From positions 94,219-158,218 of the forward strand of contig CAMYNG010000001.1 of NCBI GenBank assembly GCA_947259765.1: a stretch of 64,000 bases of DNA, read 5' to 3'. This document shows, piece by piece, positions 17,303 to 26,718 of this stretch. The position numbers were made by a program, and so were the translations under genes. The notes beneath the pieces were generated by a model, which saw only the letters and a list, made by a program, of their open reading frames with translations, was not told the origin of the DNA and did no database searches. The stretch is from an uncultured Ectothiorhodospiraceae bacterium. Lineage in GTDB: Bacteria > Pseudomonadota > Gammaproteobacteria > CAMYNG01. How positions within the stretch are numbered: position 1 is the first letter of the stretch; each line of letters begins with the position of its first letter.

Positions 17303-17885
17303 TAGCGACGAACTCTCCCGGTGTAGTTGCAACAATTCGTGTGTAAGCAGGAATGCCTTGCATGCCCGCCCGCGAGGAGAACTCGTTGTGATTAACAATA
17401 TAGCCATTCAGGCGCGTTTGCACGCCGGTACTCATAGGTGAATTTACCGTGCGTAGATCTTGCGCGACAACAGAGGCAACCACCGGGGTGGCCGCCGGTA
17501 CCAGTGCTATCTGCTGCGGCTCGACGACATTATCAACCCGGCCTGTTGTCTGAACATTCAACACCGCGACGGTCGCGATGGTTGCTGCAATGGCCATTCC
17601 GGCTGCCTGCTTGCCGAGAGCACGGGCATTGACTGAGCGACGCCGTTTGGGAGGAGCAAACACGACAACATCCTCTTTGGCAATAGCTGCACTAACCCGT
17701 GTGCACATATCCGCAACGAGTGTCTCCGGCATTTCACCACGCATTGCGCTACGGGTTATCTGATAGCGCTGCCAGCGGGATTGCAACTCACTATCATTTT
17801 TAAGAAGCGAAAACAGCTCATCGTCCGGCAGGTCTTCACCATCGAAAACAGCTGATAACAGTTCACGTTTGTCTTTGTTCATCAT
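17292..17885 (-). CDS. rseA: Anti-sigma-E factor RseA/MucA
   Basis: Membrane anti-sigma factor that sequesters RpoE at the inner face of the membrane. The cytoplasmic sigma-binding domain is clear (KRELLSAVFDGEDLPDDELF and QSRWQRYQITRSAMRGEMPE). A single membrane helix follows near residue 90 (KQAAGMAIAATIATVAVLNV) and then a periplasmic tail of about 90 residues that should carry the DegS and RseB sites. Length 197 residues is normal. It lies 29 bases downstream of rpoE and overlaps rseB. Confidence 0.94.
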   Translation of the reverse strand: MMNKDKRELLSAVFDGEDLPDDELFSLLKNDSELQSRWQRYQITRSAMRGEMPETLVADMCTRVSAAIAKEDVVVFAPPKRRRSVNARALGKQAAGMAIAATIATVAVLNVQTTGRVDNVVEPQQIALVPAATPVVASVVAQDLRTVNSPMSTGVQTRLNGYIVNHNEFSSRAGMQGIPAYTRIVATTPGEFVANDQ

Positions 17886-17914
17886 TTCACTACCTTTTTC
17901 CTGAACCCATGCAG

Positions 17915-18490
17915 TTAATCCAACAATGGTCTTAACTGCTTGTCTACGGCCTCACGCGCCCGAAAAATGCGTGAACGCACGGTTCCGATTGGGCAATCCA
18001 TTGCGTCGGCAATCTCCTCGTAACTCAGTCCATCCATTTCGCGCAGCATGAGTGCCTCGCGAAGATCATCCGGCAGGCTATCGATCGTCTTCACCACTAC
18101 ATCGGCTATCTCGTCCTTGAGCGTAATTCGCTCAGGTGATGCATATTCCTTTAACGCAGAATCACCGATAAACTGCTCGGCGTCGGCGGCATCAATATCC
18201 GACCCGGGGGGACGGCGCGACTGCGCGACGATATGGTTTTTTGCGGTGTTGATGGCGATCCGGTAGAGCCAGGTATAGAAGGCACTATCACCGCGAAAGT
18301 TGGCCAACGCGCGATACGCCTTGATGAACGTCTCCTGAACCAGATCCTGTACGTCAGCGGACTCCCGCACGTATCGCCCAACAAGGTTGGCAATCTTGTG
18401 CTGGTATTTACCGACCAAGAGGTCAAACGCCTTCTTGTCACCGCTTTGAACCCGCTCGACTAAAGTCTGATCGACTTGTTGCTCACCCAT
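17915..18490 (-). CDS. rpoE: RNA polymerase sigma factor RpoE (AlgU)
   Basis: Extracytoplasmic-function sigma factor for envelope stress. From ATG 18490 it has 191 residues, the same length as E. coli RpoE, beginning MGEQQVDQTLVERVQSGD. Region 2 is seen in FDLLVGKYQHKIANLVGRYV and DLVQETFIKAYRALANFRGD; region 4 in LREALMLREMDGLSYEEIAD and MDCPIGTVRSRIFRAREAV. An upstream in-frame start at 18553 would extend beyond the probable transcription start and lacks a ribosome site, whereas AAGGAACG precedes 18490. Divergent from nadB, the classical arrangement. Confidence 0.96.
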   Translation of the reverse strand: MGEQQVDQTLVERVQSGDKKAFDLLVGKYQHKIANLVGRYVRESADVQDLVQETFIKAYRALANFRGDSAFYTWLYRIAINTAKNHIVAQSRRPPGSDIDAADAEQFIGDSALKEYASPERITLKDEIADVVVKTIDSLPDDLREALMLREMDGLSYEEIADAMDCPIGTVRSRIFRAREAVDKQLRPLLD

Positions 18491-18545
18491 CCGGGTCGTT
18501 CCTTCACCTACAAGTTCGGAACCGTCCACCGGAACCCATGCAGAA

Positions 18546-18572
18546 TAAGACAACGTCTGACTACCGGAGTTC
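18546..18572 (-). promoter_or_regulatory. Candidate sigma-E autoregulatory promoter of rpoE
   Basis: On the minus strand GAACTC (18572-18567) and TCTTA (18550-18546) are separated by 16 bases. This resembles the sigma-E/AlgU consensus GAACTT-N16-TCtgA and stands about 56 bases upstream of the rpoE ATG. Most RpoE homologues activate their own operon through such a promoter. The match is imperfect in the last base of each box, so it is a candidate only. Confidence 0.45.
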
Positions 18573-18729
18573 GCCTGAAGACGATAATTTTCGTATAGTT
18601 ATCGCAACGTAGGCGACGGTATCCGTCGCCAATTTCACGTATGAATGGCGCATTCTACATCAACCGCGGCAGTCGCGAATCCCGCGTATATGCCAGCGGC
18701 GCCTGTAGGTGCAACAAAGGCTCAGTCTT

Positions 18730-20373
18730 ATGGACAATGTCTGTGATGTTCTGGTTATCGGCGGTGGTGCGGCTGGGCTGAGCCTGGCTTTGCGTCTGGC
18801 CGATTCACACGATATCTGTTTGATTTCTAAAGGTATTCTTTCCGAGGGCAGCACCTTATACGCACAAGGGGGAATCGCCGCGGTAATGGACCCCGGTGAT
18901 TCCATAGACGCGCATGTTGCCGATACCATAAATGCCGGCGCCGGCTTGTGTGATCCCCTGGCCGTTCAGCATGTTGCTGCCGAAGGCCCTGAAGCGGTTC
19001 GCTGGCTCATCGATCAGGGCGTACCTTTCACGCCGGCGGAAACCCAGTCCGCAGGCAGTACCTTTCACCTCACACGCGAGGGAGGACACTCAAAGCGTCG
19101 TGTTATCCACGCTGCCGATGCCACCGGCAGGGCCGTAGAGACAACCCTGGAACAGCAAGTTCGCGCGCACCCGCGAATCCGCATATGTGAAAACCACACC
19201 GCTGTAGATCTGGTAACTTCAACCAAAATCGGCCTGCCCGGTAACCGCTGTTTAGGGGCCTACATCCTAGAGCGCCAATCCAGAAAGGTGCGTCTGTTCT
19301 CGGCATCTTTTGTGGTACTTGCTACCGGCGGAGCAAGCAAGGTTTACCTGTACACCAGCAATCCCGATACTTCTACGGGCGACGGCATCGCCATGGCATG
19401 GCGCGCAGGATGTCGGGTGGCCAATATGGAGTTCAACCAGTTTCATCCGACCTGCCTGTTCCACCCGCAGGCAAAAACATTTTTGATCACAGAGGCGGTT
19501 CGGGGCGAAGGCGGCATTCTCCGTTTGCCGGACGGCAGTGAGTTTATGCAGCGATTCGATGCCAGAGCAGAACTGGCGCCACGCGACATTGTTGCCCGCG
19601 CAATCGACCATGAAATGAAACGACTGGGCAGTGATTGCGTCTATCTCGACATCAGTCACAAACCGGCAGAGTTTATCACCTCACATTTTCCCAATGTGTA
19701 CGCGAGCTGTCTTGAATTCGGCTACGATATGACCCGTGAGCCCCTACCGGTCGTACCCGCGGCACATTACACCTGTGGCGGCGTCGTCACGGATATGCAC
19801 GGCTGCACTGATATCGAAGGTCTCTACGCGATTGGTGAAGTCGCACATACCGGCCTGCACGGTGCGAACCGCATGGCCAGCAACTCGCTGCTGGAATGTC
19901 TGGTATTCGCCAAGTCGGCCAGTGAGCATATCCTTGCCCAGCCATGCAGGAAACCAAAAGCCGGAGCACTCCCGCCGTGGGACGAAAGCCGGGTTACCAA
20001 TTCAGACGAAGAGGTTGTGGTAACACATAACTGGCAGGAGCTTCGCCGCTTTATGTGGGACTACGTCGGTATTGTACGCACAAGCAAACGCCTGCAACGC
20101 GCCAAACGCCGTGTTGATCTTTTACACCTGGAGATCGACGAATATTACGGCAACTTTCGCGTTACCAGCGATTTGCTTGAGTTACGCAATCTGGTGCTGG
20201 TTTCGGATTTAATAATCCAGTCCGCCATGCAGCGCAAAGAAAGTCGCGGCCTGCATTACACGCTGGATTACCCCGCGCCGGATGAGTCACATAAACCACA
20301 CAACACAGTTTTGACCCCGCCCAATTACCCTGAATCAGAATCAGCGGATGTCACAGTCGCGAGTGGCTCCTGA
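18730..20373 (+). CDS. nadB: L-aspartate oxidase
   Basis: FAD enzyme that oxidises aspartate to iminoaspartate, the first step of NAD synthesis. The N-terminal dinucleotide-binding motif is [19 protein letters not shown]. The FAD and active-site segments [36 protein letters not shown] and [15 protein letters not shown] are characteristic of NadB. From ATG 18730 the protein has 547 residues; AAAGG lies about nine bases upstream. A GTG at 18709 would add seven residues. Its 3' end overlaps the 3' end of ygfX by 49 bases on the opposite strand. Confidence 0.96.
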   Translation: MDNVCDVLVIGGGAAGLSLALRLADSHDICLISKGILSEGSTLYAQGGIAAVMDPGDSIDAHVADTINAGAGLCDPLAVQHVAAEGPEAVRWLIDQGVPFTPAETQSAGSTFHLTREGGHSKRRVIHAADATGRAVETTLEQQVRAHPRIRICENHTAVDLVTSTKIGLPGNRCLGAYILERQSRKVRLFSASFVVLATGGASKVYLYTSNPDTSTGDGIAMAWRAGCRVANMEFNQFHPTCLFHPQAKTFLITEAVRGEGGILRLPDGSEFMQRFDARAELAPRDIVARAIDHEMKRLGSDCVYLDISHKPAEFITSHFPNVYASCLEFGYDMTREPLPVVPAAHYTCGGVVTDMHGCTDIEGLYAIGEVAHTGLHGANRMASNSLLECLVFAKSASEHILAQPCRKPKAGALPPWDESRVTNSDEEVVVTHNWQELRRFMWDYVGIVRTSKRLQRAKRRVDLLHLEIDEYYGNFRVTSDLLELRNLVLVSDLIIQSAMQRKESRGLHYTLDYPAPDESHKPHNTVLTPPNYPESESADVTVASGS

Positions 20374-20795
20374 CGCATCCTGACCCGTAAGCGTCGCAGG
20401 TTCTCTCGACGTTTAACGAAGTCCAATAGAACAAATTCATGCACACGTCCGGCGTCGCATTTCAATCTCACAATGATGACCGGTACAGAAACGTAACTAT
20501 CGGCCATCAATTCCGCATTACCGCGTGACCCATCAGTAAACTGGATAAACCAACCGTCTTTTCGCTCCCAGCCAATCGCCTTCACCGTGCGTTTGCCTGA
20601 TTGACGGTGACGGCAAAGATTGAAAGCCAGGCTCGCCAATACCAGCAACCCAATAAGCCAGCGAAAACCGAGCGGAATAGTTAACGGCAAAAATAAAATG
20701 GCTACAGCCAGGCAATGACTGAGCCAGATAAACGAAACCAGTAAGAACTGCGGTTTAAGATGGATGATTAACGGCTGATCGAATGTGTTGGACAA
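20325..20795 (-). CDS. ygfX: YgfX/CptA family inner-membrane protein
   Basis: Membrane partner encoded with SdhE in many gammaproteobacteria. The protein has two adjacent hydrophobic helices ([19 protein letters not shown] and [20 protein letters not shown]) followed by a soluble domain rich in beta strands. In E. coli YgfX was proposed to inhibit FtsZ and MreB as a toxin, but this is disputed. I place the start at the TTG at 20795, which has a perfect AAGGAGG nine bases upstream and gives 156 residues; an in-frame TTG at 20816 overlaps that ribosome site. It overlaps the sdhE stop by 41 bases. Confidence 0.78.
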   Translation of the reverse strand: MSNTFDQPLIIHLKPQFLLVSFIWLSHCLAVAILFLPLTIPLGFRWLIGLLVLASLAFNLCRHRQSGKRTVKAIGWERKDGWFIQFTDGSRGNAELMADSYVSVPVIIVRLKCDAGRVHEFVLLDFVKRRENLRRLRVRMRQEPLATVTSADSDSG

Positions 20796-21069
20796 TGTCC
20801 ACAACCTCCTTGTCAATGGGAATAGTCCTGCCCATTAGATATTCCAGTAAAAGCTGGTCAGGCATTTCAAGCAACCGTTCCAATGCCTGGATCTGCTCCG
20901 TGTCCAGGTTGGCAAATTCCCGCTGCAAAAAACCTTGCAACAAAATATCCAACTCCAGCATACCGCGGCGGCACTGCCATGACAATCGGGCGAAATTGCG
21001 CCGATTTTGATCGCTGGCGTCAATGCCCGATACCGTTTTAAAACTCAGTCGCTCGTCGCGTTGATTCAA
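20755..21069 (-). CDS. sdhE: FAD assembly factor SdhE
   Basis: Small helical protein needed to attach FAD covalently to SdhA. The signature RRGMLELDILLQGF is present, following RRNFARLSWQC, together with LDTEQIQALERLLEMPDQ and LLEYLMG. Start choice is difficult: the reading frame is open to 21174, but that part lies in the arm of a palindromic repeat. A TTG at 21069 with GAGG nine bases upstream gives 104 residues; family members are usually 80-95. No ATG or GTG lies before the conserved region. Located after sdhB and before ygfX, consistent with its job. Confidence 0.82.
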   Translation of the reverse strand: MNQRDERLSFKTVSGIDASDQNRRNFARLSWQCRRGMLELDILLQGFLQREFANLDTEQIQALERLLEMPDQLLLEYLMGRTIPIDKEVVDIVQHIRSAVNHPS

Positions 21070-21147
21070 AATCGTCTGCCTCGAAACATCCCGGCTGGTT
21101 GGGCATTTAGAGTTCTGTTTAAAACCTCTGTCTTCATATAATTTAGA

Positions 21148-21261
21148 GGACAGGTCTTCGGTCCCCCGTGACAAGACTCTTTCGGCAGCATGGACGCTGC
21201 CGTGAAGCCTACAGGGATGTATATACGGCGTGTCTTGTCACGGGGGACCGAAGACCTGTCC
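21148..21261. repeat. Family A palindromic element, copy A1
   Basis: Perfect 30-base inverted repeat: left arm 21148-21177 (ends GTGACAAGAC), right arm 21232-21261 (begins GTCTTGTCAC). Between them lies a core with a small stem CGGCAG...CTGCCG (21183-21202) and the conserved block CCTACAGGGATGTA (21209-21222) followed by TACGGCGTGTCTTG. It occupies the sdhB-sdhE intergenic region on the transcribed path of the sdh operon, so it is probably transcribed as a very stable hairpin. The in-frame extension of sdhE runs into its left arm. Confidence 0.9.
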
Positions 21262-21305
21262 CACAATCGTGACTTGCTGCCTGGCCCGCTTCGAATAAGT
21301 TTGAA

Positions 21306-22001
21306 TTAAATCGAGTTCTTCACCATCAGCTTTTTAATGTTATGAATTGCCCGGGTCGGATTCAAACCTTTCGGGCACACATCAACACAGCTCATAATAG
21401 TGTGGCAACGAAACAACCGATACGGACCATCCAGTTCATTCAAGCGTTGCTCGGTAGCCTGATCACGACTGTCCGCCAGGAACCGGTACGCCTGTAACAA
21501 CGCTGCGGGGCCACGAAAACGATCCGGGTTCCACCAGAACGATGGACACGAAGTTGTACAACACCCGCACAAAATACATTCATACAAGCCATCAAGTTTA
21601 TCGCGTTCCTCGGGGGTTTGGCGGAACTCAACTTCAGGCACCGGATCATGAACAATCAGGTAAGGTTTTACCGCACGGTAGTGATGAAAAAACTGACTCA
21701 TATCGACGACTAAATCACGCACCACTGGCAGACCCGGCATGGGTCGTATCTCGATCGGTTCACTTAAGCTCGAAAGTGAGGTCACGCACGCCAAACCATT
21801 TCGGCCATTGATGTTCATACCGTCAGAACCGCATACACCCTCGCCGCAGGAATGTCTGAAACTCAGCGTTTCATCCTGTGCCTTGATATGCAACAAGGCA
21901 TCCCGCAACATTAAACTGGGATCCAGATCATCAATCGTATATTCCTGCATATACGGTTCCCGATCGGTCTCTGGATTGAAACGGTAAATTCGAAAGTGCA
22001 T
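21306..22001 (-). CDS. sdhB: Succinate dehydrogenase iron-sulfur subunit
   Basis: Electron-transfer subunit of complex II. The [2Fe-2S] ligands lie in RHSCGEGVCGSDGMNING and GLAC; the [4Fe-4S] and [3Fe-4S] ligands in ECILCGCCTTSCPSFWW, FRCHTIMSCVDVCPKGLNP. Length 231 residues is normal. It follows sdhA after a 59-base gap. The first residues MHFRIYRFNPETD fit the ferredoxin-domain start. Together with SdhA and the membrane anchors it oxidises succinate and reduces ubiquinone. Confidence 0.97.
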   Translation of the reverse strand: MHFRIYRFNPETDREPYMQEYTIDDLDPSLMLRDALLHIKAQDETLSFRHSCGEGVCGSDGMNINGRNGLACVTSLSSLSEPIEIRPMPGLPVVRDLVVDMSQFFHHYRAVKPYLIVHDPVPEVEFRQTPEERDKLDGLYECILCGCCTTSCPSFWWNPDRFRGPAALLQAYRFLADSRDQATEQRLNELDGPYRLFRCHTIMSCVDVCPKGLNPTRAIHNIKKLMVKNSI

Positions 22002-22060
22002 CGCTAACTTTTGTTCCTCAAATTTCTCGATTTCGCGCGTTGTAAATCGTTACCCGGATA

Positions 22061-23821
22061 TCAATAGACACGTTCTTTTGGTGGAAACGATTCGACACTA
22101 AGGGGCTTCATGCGAACCGGTTTGTAATCCAGACGTCGGTCCTCTTTGAAAAACAGGGAATGCTTTAACCAATGCACATCATCACGCTCGGTAAAATCAA
22201 TCCTTGAATGGGCACCACGACTTTCTCGCCTTTCCAAAGCCGAGCACACAGTCGCGATGGCGAGCTCCATGAGGTTTTCCAGTTCGAGTGCCTCGATTCT
22301 GGCGGTGTTAAACGTTTTGCTGTGATCCTGCAGCACTGCACCCTCAAGCCGTTTCTCCAATGCAAGTACCTCGTCAACACCTTCCTTTAAAACCTCGTCG
22401 CTGCGAAAAACACCACAATAAGTTTCCATTGTGGATTGCAGCTCATCACGTAACTGGCTGACAGACTCTCCGTCGCCCGTGCGATCCCAGCGGGCAAGAC
22501 GTGTGAGCGCTTGCTCAACACTCGCATCGTTCAACGGCCGATGATAGCGGTTGGCGGTAAGAAATTCGTTAATATCATTTCCCGCCGCGCGGCCAAAGAC
22601 AACGATATCGAGCAAGGAATTTCCGCCCAGACGATTTGCGCCGTGCACCGATACGCACGCACATTCGCCGACGGCGTACAAGCCGGGAACCGGCTCCTCA
22701 CCGCTGTTAACCGGCGCCACGACCCGACCGTCGCGGTCGGTTGGGATACCTCCCATAGTGTAATGCGCTGTCGGATAAACCGGGATGTGCTCAACCGCAG
22801 GATCGATCCCAAGAAACGTAGTCACCATATCGCATATCCCGGGTAGACGCTTATGCACCGTTTCTGCACCCAGGTGGTCGAGTTTAAGAAACACGTGATC
22901 TCCGTTTGCACCGCAACCGCGCCCATCGCGGACTTCCACGGCAATCGCCCGACTCACCACGTCTCGGCTCGCCAGGTCCTTGGCTTTCGGCGCATACCGC
23001 GCCATGAAACGCTCGCCATCCTTATTAATAAGGTAACCGCCCTCGCCGCGAGCACCCTCCGTGATCAACATGCCCTTGCCGGCAATGCCCGTGGGGTGGA
23101 ACTGAAAAAACTCCATATCCTGGATCGGCAGGCCCGCACGCAACACCATGGCTAAACCGTCACCCGTATTGATATGTGCGTTTGTATTGGTACGGAACAA
23201 CTGCCCTGCACCACCGGTCGCCAACAACGTGGTTTTGGCTTCGATGAGCAACAACTCACCGGTCTCGATTTCCAACGTCAAGGCACCCAGTACATAGCCA
23301 TCATCATCGAGGATCAAATCAACCGCAAAGTGCTCGTCAAAAAAATGTGTTTTAGCCCTTATATTCTGTTGGTAGAGAGTGTGTAGAATCGCATGGCCAG
23401 TGCGATCCGCCGCTGCGCAAGTGCGGACCGCCTGTTCACCACCGAAGTTCTGGCTTTGTCCGCCAAAGGCGCGTTGATAGATGCGGCCATCTTCCAGACG
23501 GGTAAATGGAACGCCGGCATGTTCCAACTCCACGACCAGGTGAGAGGCTGCCCGACACATGTATTCAATTGCGTCCTGATCGCCGAGGTAGTCGCTTCCT
23601 TTCACCGTATCGTACATATGCCAGTGCCAGTTATCCGGCAGGACGTTCGCCAGCGCGGCGTTCATTCCGCCTTGGGCCGCCACGGTGTGCGATCGGGTAG
23701 GAAAGACCTTGGAAACAACCGCCACATTGGCATCCGCCTGTGACAACTGCAATGCGGCTCGCAAACCGCCGCCGCCGGCACCGATGACTAACGTATCGAA
23801 TTTGCGTCGTGCCAGCGTCAC
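22061..23821 (-). CDS. sdhA: Succinate dehydrogenase flavoprotein subunit
   Basis: Catalytic subunit of complex II with covalently bound FAD. The N-terminal FAD motif is [19 protein letters not shown], the flavinylation histidine lies in [18 protein letters not shown], and active-site segments include [14 protein letters not shown] and [14 protein letters not shown] prefer the GTG at 23821, which overlaps the sdhD stop codon (GTGA) and gives 586 residues with about ten residues before the FAD strand, as in E. coli. The ATG at 23857 would overlap sdhD by 40 bases and has its GGAG too close. sdhE downstream supplies the FAD-attachment factor. Confidence 0.95.
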   Translation of the reverse strand: MTLARRKFDTLVIGAGGGGLRAALQLSQADANVAVVSKVFPTRSHTVAAQGGMNAALANVLPDNWHWHMYDTVKGSDYLGDQDAIEYMCRAASHLVVELEHAGVPFTRLEDGRIYQRAFGGQSQNFGGEQAVRTCAAADRTGHAILHTLYQQNIRAKTHFFDEHFAVDLILDDDGYVLGALTLEIETGELLLIEAKTTLLATGGAGQLFRTNTNAHINTGDGLAMVLRAGLPIQDMEFFQFHPTGIAGKGMLITEGARGEGGYLINKDGERFMARYAPKAKDLASRDVVSRAIAVEVRDGRGCGANGDHVFLKLDHLGAETVHKRLPGICDMVTTFLGIDPAVEHIPVYPTAHYTMGGIPTDRDGRVVAPVNSGEEPVPGLYAVGECACVSVHGANRLGGNSLLDIVVFGRAAGNDINEFLTANRYHRPLNDASVEQALTRLARWDRTGDGESVSQLRDELQSTMETYCGVFRSDEVLKEGVDEVLALEKRLEGAVLQDHSKTFNTARIEALELENLMELAIATVCSALERRESRGAHSRIDFTERDDVHWLKHSLFFKEDRRLDYKPVRMKPLSVESFPPKERVY

Positions 23822-24159
23822 GAGATTACTACTCGCAATAGAATCAATGTCACCCATACTCCGAGAACAATTAAAACCAGCACCAGCACAGACAACGCAA
23901 CAAAGCGTGCGGTGCCTGATGGCATGTAATCAACAATGATGTCTCGTACGCCGACCCAGCTGTGCAAAATAAGCGCTGCGAAGAACATGAAAATTGCGAT
24001 CACCAAAACCGGATCGGCAAGCAGGTGTTTCCAGGAGGCGAAGTCCCAAGGACCCGAAAAAGTCCAACCCAGAAACGCGAAGACAACAAACGCCGCCAGG
24101 TATGCCCCGGTAAACCGCTGCCACAACCAGGTTCGCAGACCTTGTGCACGTATACTCAT
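23818..24159 (-). CDS. sdhD: Succinate dehydrogenase membrane anchor subunit D
   Basis: Hydrophobic 113-residue anchor with three predicted membrane helices (near residues 18-34, 50-68 and 88-110). The quinone- and haem-site segments [14 protein letters not shown] and [17 protein letters not shown] are conserved; the histidine in LHSW is the probable haem ligand. Its start overlaps the sdhC stop codon (ATGA). Its stop overlaps the chosen sdhA start. Confidence 0.93.
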   Translation of the reverse strand: MSIRAQGLRTWLWQRFTGAYLAAFVVFAFLGWTFSGPWDFASWKHLLADPVLVIAIFMFFAALILHSWVGVRDIIVDYMPSGTARFVALSVLVLVLIVLGVWVTLILLRVVIS

Positions 24160-24542
24160 AGAAACAGCGCGCCGCCGAGCACGAGCACCAGGCCGAGCGC
24201 CGCAAAATTAACCCACCATGCCGTTTGACGCGCAGCATCTCGTGAGACGCCCACATCAAGGTCAATGAGTAAAAATCGAATGCCCGCCAACAAGTGGTGG
24301 ACCAGGGACCAGATCCAGATCAACAGTACCACTTTGGCCAAGGGTTGCTGCAGCCAGTTGGCTACGTTCGCAAATTCCTCACTGCTTTGCACAGACAGAT
24401 CGAGACCATAAATCAGCAACGGCAAGGACAGGAACAAAAGCGCACCCGAAACACGATGGGCAATGGAGGTAACGCCTGTTACCGGCAGGCGAATCTTGAG
24501 TAAATTGAGATAAACAGGCCGTGTTTGTTTGGGTGACATCAT
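24156..24542 (-). CDS. sdhC: Succinate dehydrogenase cytochrome b556 subunit
   Basis: Membrane anchor of complex II, 128 residues with three helices. The N-terminal RPVYLNLLKIRLPVTGVTSIAHR pattern is the SdhC signature (the serine and arginine at SIAHR form part of the quinone site), and the haem histidine is in WSLVHHLLAGIRFLLID. First gene of sdhCDAB-sdhE-ygfX; its promoter must lie in the 177-base gap shared with ygfZ. Confidence 0.94.
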   Translation of the reverse strand: MMSPKQTRPVYLNLLKIRLPVTGVTSIAHRVSGALLFLSLPLLIYGLDLSVQSSEEFANVANWLQQPLAKVVLLIWIWSLVHHLLAGIRFLLIDLDVGVSRDAARQTAWWVNFAALGLVLVLGGALFL

Positions 24543-24619
24543 TGTCAGTCTAGCTTATTCGCCATCCGGGTGCAGACCGGCCGTTTTGCCGATCGATTGC
24601 ATCAAAAGTTAACTTTGGA

Positions 24620-24628
24620 TGATATAAT
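24620..24628 (+). promoter_or_regulatory. Extended -10 promoter candidate for ygfZ
   Basis: TGATATAAT contains a perfect TATAAT (24623-24628) with the TG of an extended -10 element. No good -35 box is found at 16-18 bases, which is usual for extended -10 promoters. It lies about 92 bases upstream of the ygfZ ATG, within the intergenic region divergent from sdhC. Judged from consensus only. Confidence 0.5.
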
Positions 24629-24719
24629 CTGTTCCACTTTGGATAACATCAACCGCGGATATCATTAACTTCCGTTTTTAACATCGTTCGTAAGGTTAAT
24701 TCAACTTGAAGGTTAGAAC

Positions 24720-25763
24720 ATGAATTCTCAATGGCAAGCCCATCTTGAACAACAAGGCGCGACCATAGACGAAAATTTGGGTGTCAGGTTCAGTGAGGAT
24801 ATGGTGCTGTCCGAAGTTCTCGAAGCAGACCTGATGATGGCAGCTTTGTCGCATTTAGGGGTAATCGCCGTGAGTGGTGAAGATGCCGGTGACTTTTTAC
24901 AGAGCCAGTTTGCCAATGATGTATCACAAGTGACCGATACGCGCGCGCAACTTAACGCGTATTGCAGCCCAAAGGGCCGTATTCTGAGCACTTTTCGTAT
25001 TTTCAGAGACCATGGCGTTTACTACCTCGTCATGCCGTGTTCGGTTGTTGCCAGTACGTTGAAGCGTTTGAGCCTGTTCGTGCTCCGTTCCAAAGTCGAA
25101 ATCAAGGATTTGAGTGACGATCTGGTCGGTATTGGCGTTGCCGGTGCGGAGGCCGAGGCTCACTTGCAGCAGACTCTTGGAAGTTTCCCTGCCGAAGATG
25201 ATGATGTGGTGCATGGTCGTGAGCTAAACGTAATTCGCGTGTCCGGCCAACCTGCTCGCTTTCTGATCTTCGGGTCGGCCGACACGGTGCAGGTCTTGTG
25301 GGACCAACTGCGTACCAACGCCAAGCTCACCAACGGCGAGGCCTGGACCGCACTCGATATCCGCGCCGGACTACCGGAAATCCCGTTAGCGTTACAAGAC
25401 CAATGGGTACCACAGATGGTTAACCTGCATGCCTTGGAAGGTATCAGTTTTAAAAAAGGTTGTTACCCAGGCCAGGAAATTGTTGCGCGCACCGAGTATC
25501 TGGGTAAACTCAAGCGCCGTATGTACCGAGTTCGAATTGGTGCCACCACCGCCCCGCAGCCGGGTGACGAGGTATTCGACGGCGAAGAGCCCGCGAAGGG
25601 AGTCGGCCGTATTGTGAGTGCAGCCGGCGATCCGGAACAAGGCTACGAAGCACTTGCGGTACTACAAATCGAAGGTGTCGAAGGACGTGACCTGCGTTTA
25701 GGATCAGCCGAGGGTCCTCGTCTGACGCTGCTTGAATTGCCGTACAGCCTGGAAACTGGCTGA
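24720..25763 (+). CDS. ygfZ: Folate-binding YgfZ / iron-sulfur cluster maintenance protein
   Basis: Tetrahydrofolate-binding protein related to glycine-cleavage T protein that supports repair or assembly of iron-sulfur enzymes such as MiaB. The diagnostic motif KGCYPGQEIVARTEYLGKLKRR lies near residue 241 and its cysteine is functional. The N-terminal segment FLQSQFANDVSQV and SPKGRILSTFRI are family hallmarks. Length 347 residues is normal. Divergent from sdhCDAB, whose iron-sulfur protein may be one of its clients. An upstream extended -10 promoter is visible. Confidence 0.93.
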   Translation: MNSQWQAHLEQQGATIDENLGVRFSEDMVLSEVLEADLMMAALSHLGVIAVSGEDAGDFLQSQFANDVSQVTDTRAQLNAYCSPKGRILSTFRIFRDHGVYYLVMPCSVVASTLKRLSLFVLRSKVEIKDLSDDLVGIGVAGAEAEAHLQQTLGSFPAEDDDVVHGRELNVIRVSGQPARFLIFGSADTVQVLWDQLRTNAKLTNGEAWTALDIRAGLPEIPLALQDQWVPQMVNLHALEGISFKKGCYPGQEIVARTEYLGKLKRRMYRVRIGATTAPQPGDEVFDGEEPAKGVGRIVSAAGDPEQGYEALAVLQIEGVEGRDLRLGSAEGPRLTLLELPYSLETG

Positions 25764-25855
25764 GCGACGCCGGTCCCTCCGTGGGCCAGCGCTTTTAACT
25801 TTTCGGCCCTCCGGCCGATATGCATTGCAAGCCCAATTTACCTGGAAAGGGATGT

Positions 25856-26701
25856 ATGAGCACTGCAAGCAAAGACGCCTTTGTTAACCAGCTTCTGGAA
25901 GATCTCGAAAACGATACCCTCGTGCTGCCAACTTTGCCGGAAGTGGCGCTAAAAGTACGCGACACGCTGGAAGACGAGGATTCCTCATTAAAGCAGGTCG
26001 CCGAGGTCATTGGAACGGATGCCGCTTTAACCGCGCGCATTATCCAAGTCGCCAACAGCCCGCTGTTGCGGACCTCGCGCCCGTCAGAGACCGTCGATGC
26101 TGCCGTAGCCCGCATGGGCGGTACCATGATACGCAACCTGGTCACCAGTATGGTCATGGAACAGATGTTTCAAGCGACCTCGGATGCGACCGATTCACGC
26201 CTGCGGGCAATCTGGGAACACAGCGTCCAGGTGGCGGCCATTGCCCACGCCCTGGCGGGTCAATTCACCCGGTTGTCTCCGGATCAGGCCATGCTCGCCG
26301 GCCTGGTGCACGATATCGGTGCACTGCCTATCCTGTCTCGTGCCGAGGAGGATGCAGAGCTGGTTGAAAACGAGGCCCTGTTGGATGACATCATTGCCGA
26401 CAATCATGTCCGCCTGGGCGGCGCAATCCTGAAAAAATGGCACTTTCCGGAAGAGCTGATTACGGTTGTGCTTCAGCATGAGGATTTGACGCGCAAGCAT
26501 GATGGTGACGCCGACTACACGGACGTGATCATGGTTGCCAATTTGCAAAGCCATCTGGGAACCAACCATCGCCTGACCGAAGTGGACTGGTCCACCATTC
26601 CCGCTTTTGACAAGCTGGGCCTCGCCGCCGATATCAACGTGGTCGACATGGAAGAAACCAGTGCCGACATCGCAGCCGTTAAGGTCGCCTTGAGCGGCTA
26701 A
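25856..26701 (+). CDS. HDOD-domain signalling protein
   Basis: The protein (281 residues from ATG 25856) is a single HDOD domain, a catalytically altered relative of HD phosphohydrolases found in signalling and motility regulators. Visible hallmarks are LPTLPEVALKVRDTLED, VIGTDAALTARIIQVANSPL and LAGLVHDIGALPIL near residue 145. No receiver, GGDEF or EAL domain is attached. AAGGGATG precedes the chosen ATG at suitable spacing, so the longer frame from 25820 is less likely. Convergent with lysS, with 17 bases between stops. Its partner is unknown. Confidence 0.88.
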   Translation: MSTASKDAFVNQLLEDLENDTLVLPTLPEVALKVRDTLEDEDSSLKQVAEVIGTDAALTARIIQVANSPLLRTSRPSETVDAAVARMGGTMIRNLVTSMVMEQMFQATSDATDSRLRAIWEHSVQVAAIAHALAGQFTRLSPDQAMLAGLVHDIGALPILSRAEEDAELVENEALLDDIIADNHVRLGGAILKKWHFPEELITVVLQHEDLTRKHDGDADYTDVIMVANLQSHLGTNHRLTEVDWSTIPAFDKLGLAADINVVDMEETSADIAAVKVALSG

Positions 26702-26718
26702 AGGCTAAAGAACACCAC

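Noticed and set aside
21148-21261. Possible CRISPR repeat or phage attachment site
   Set aside because: Copies are kilobases apart, with no regular spacers, no cas genes and no integrase nearby.
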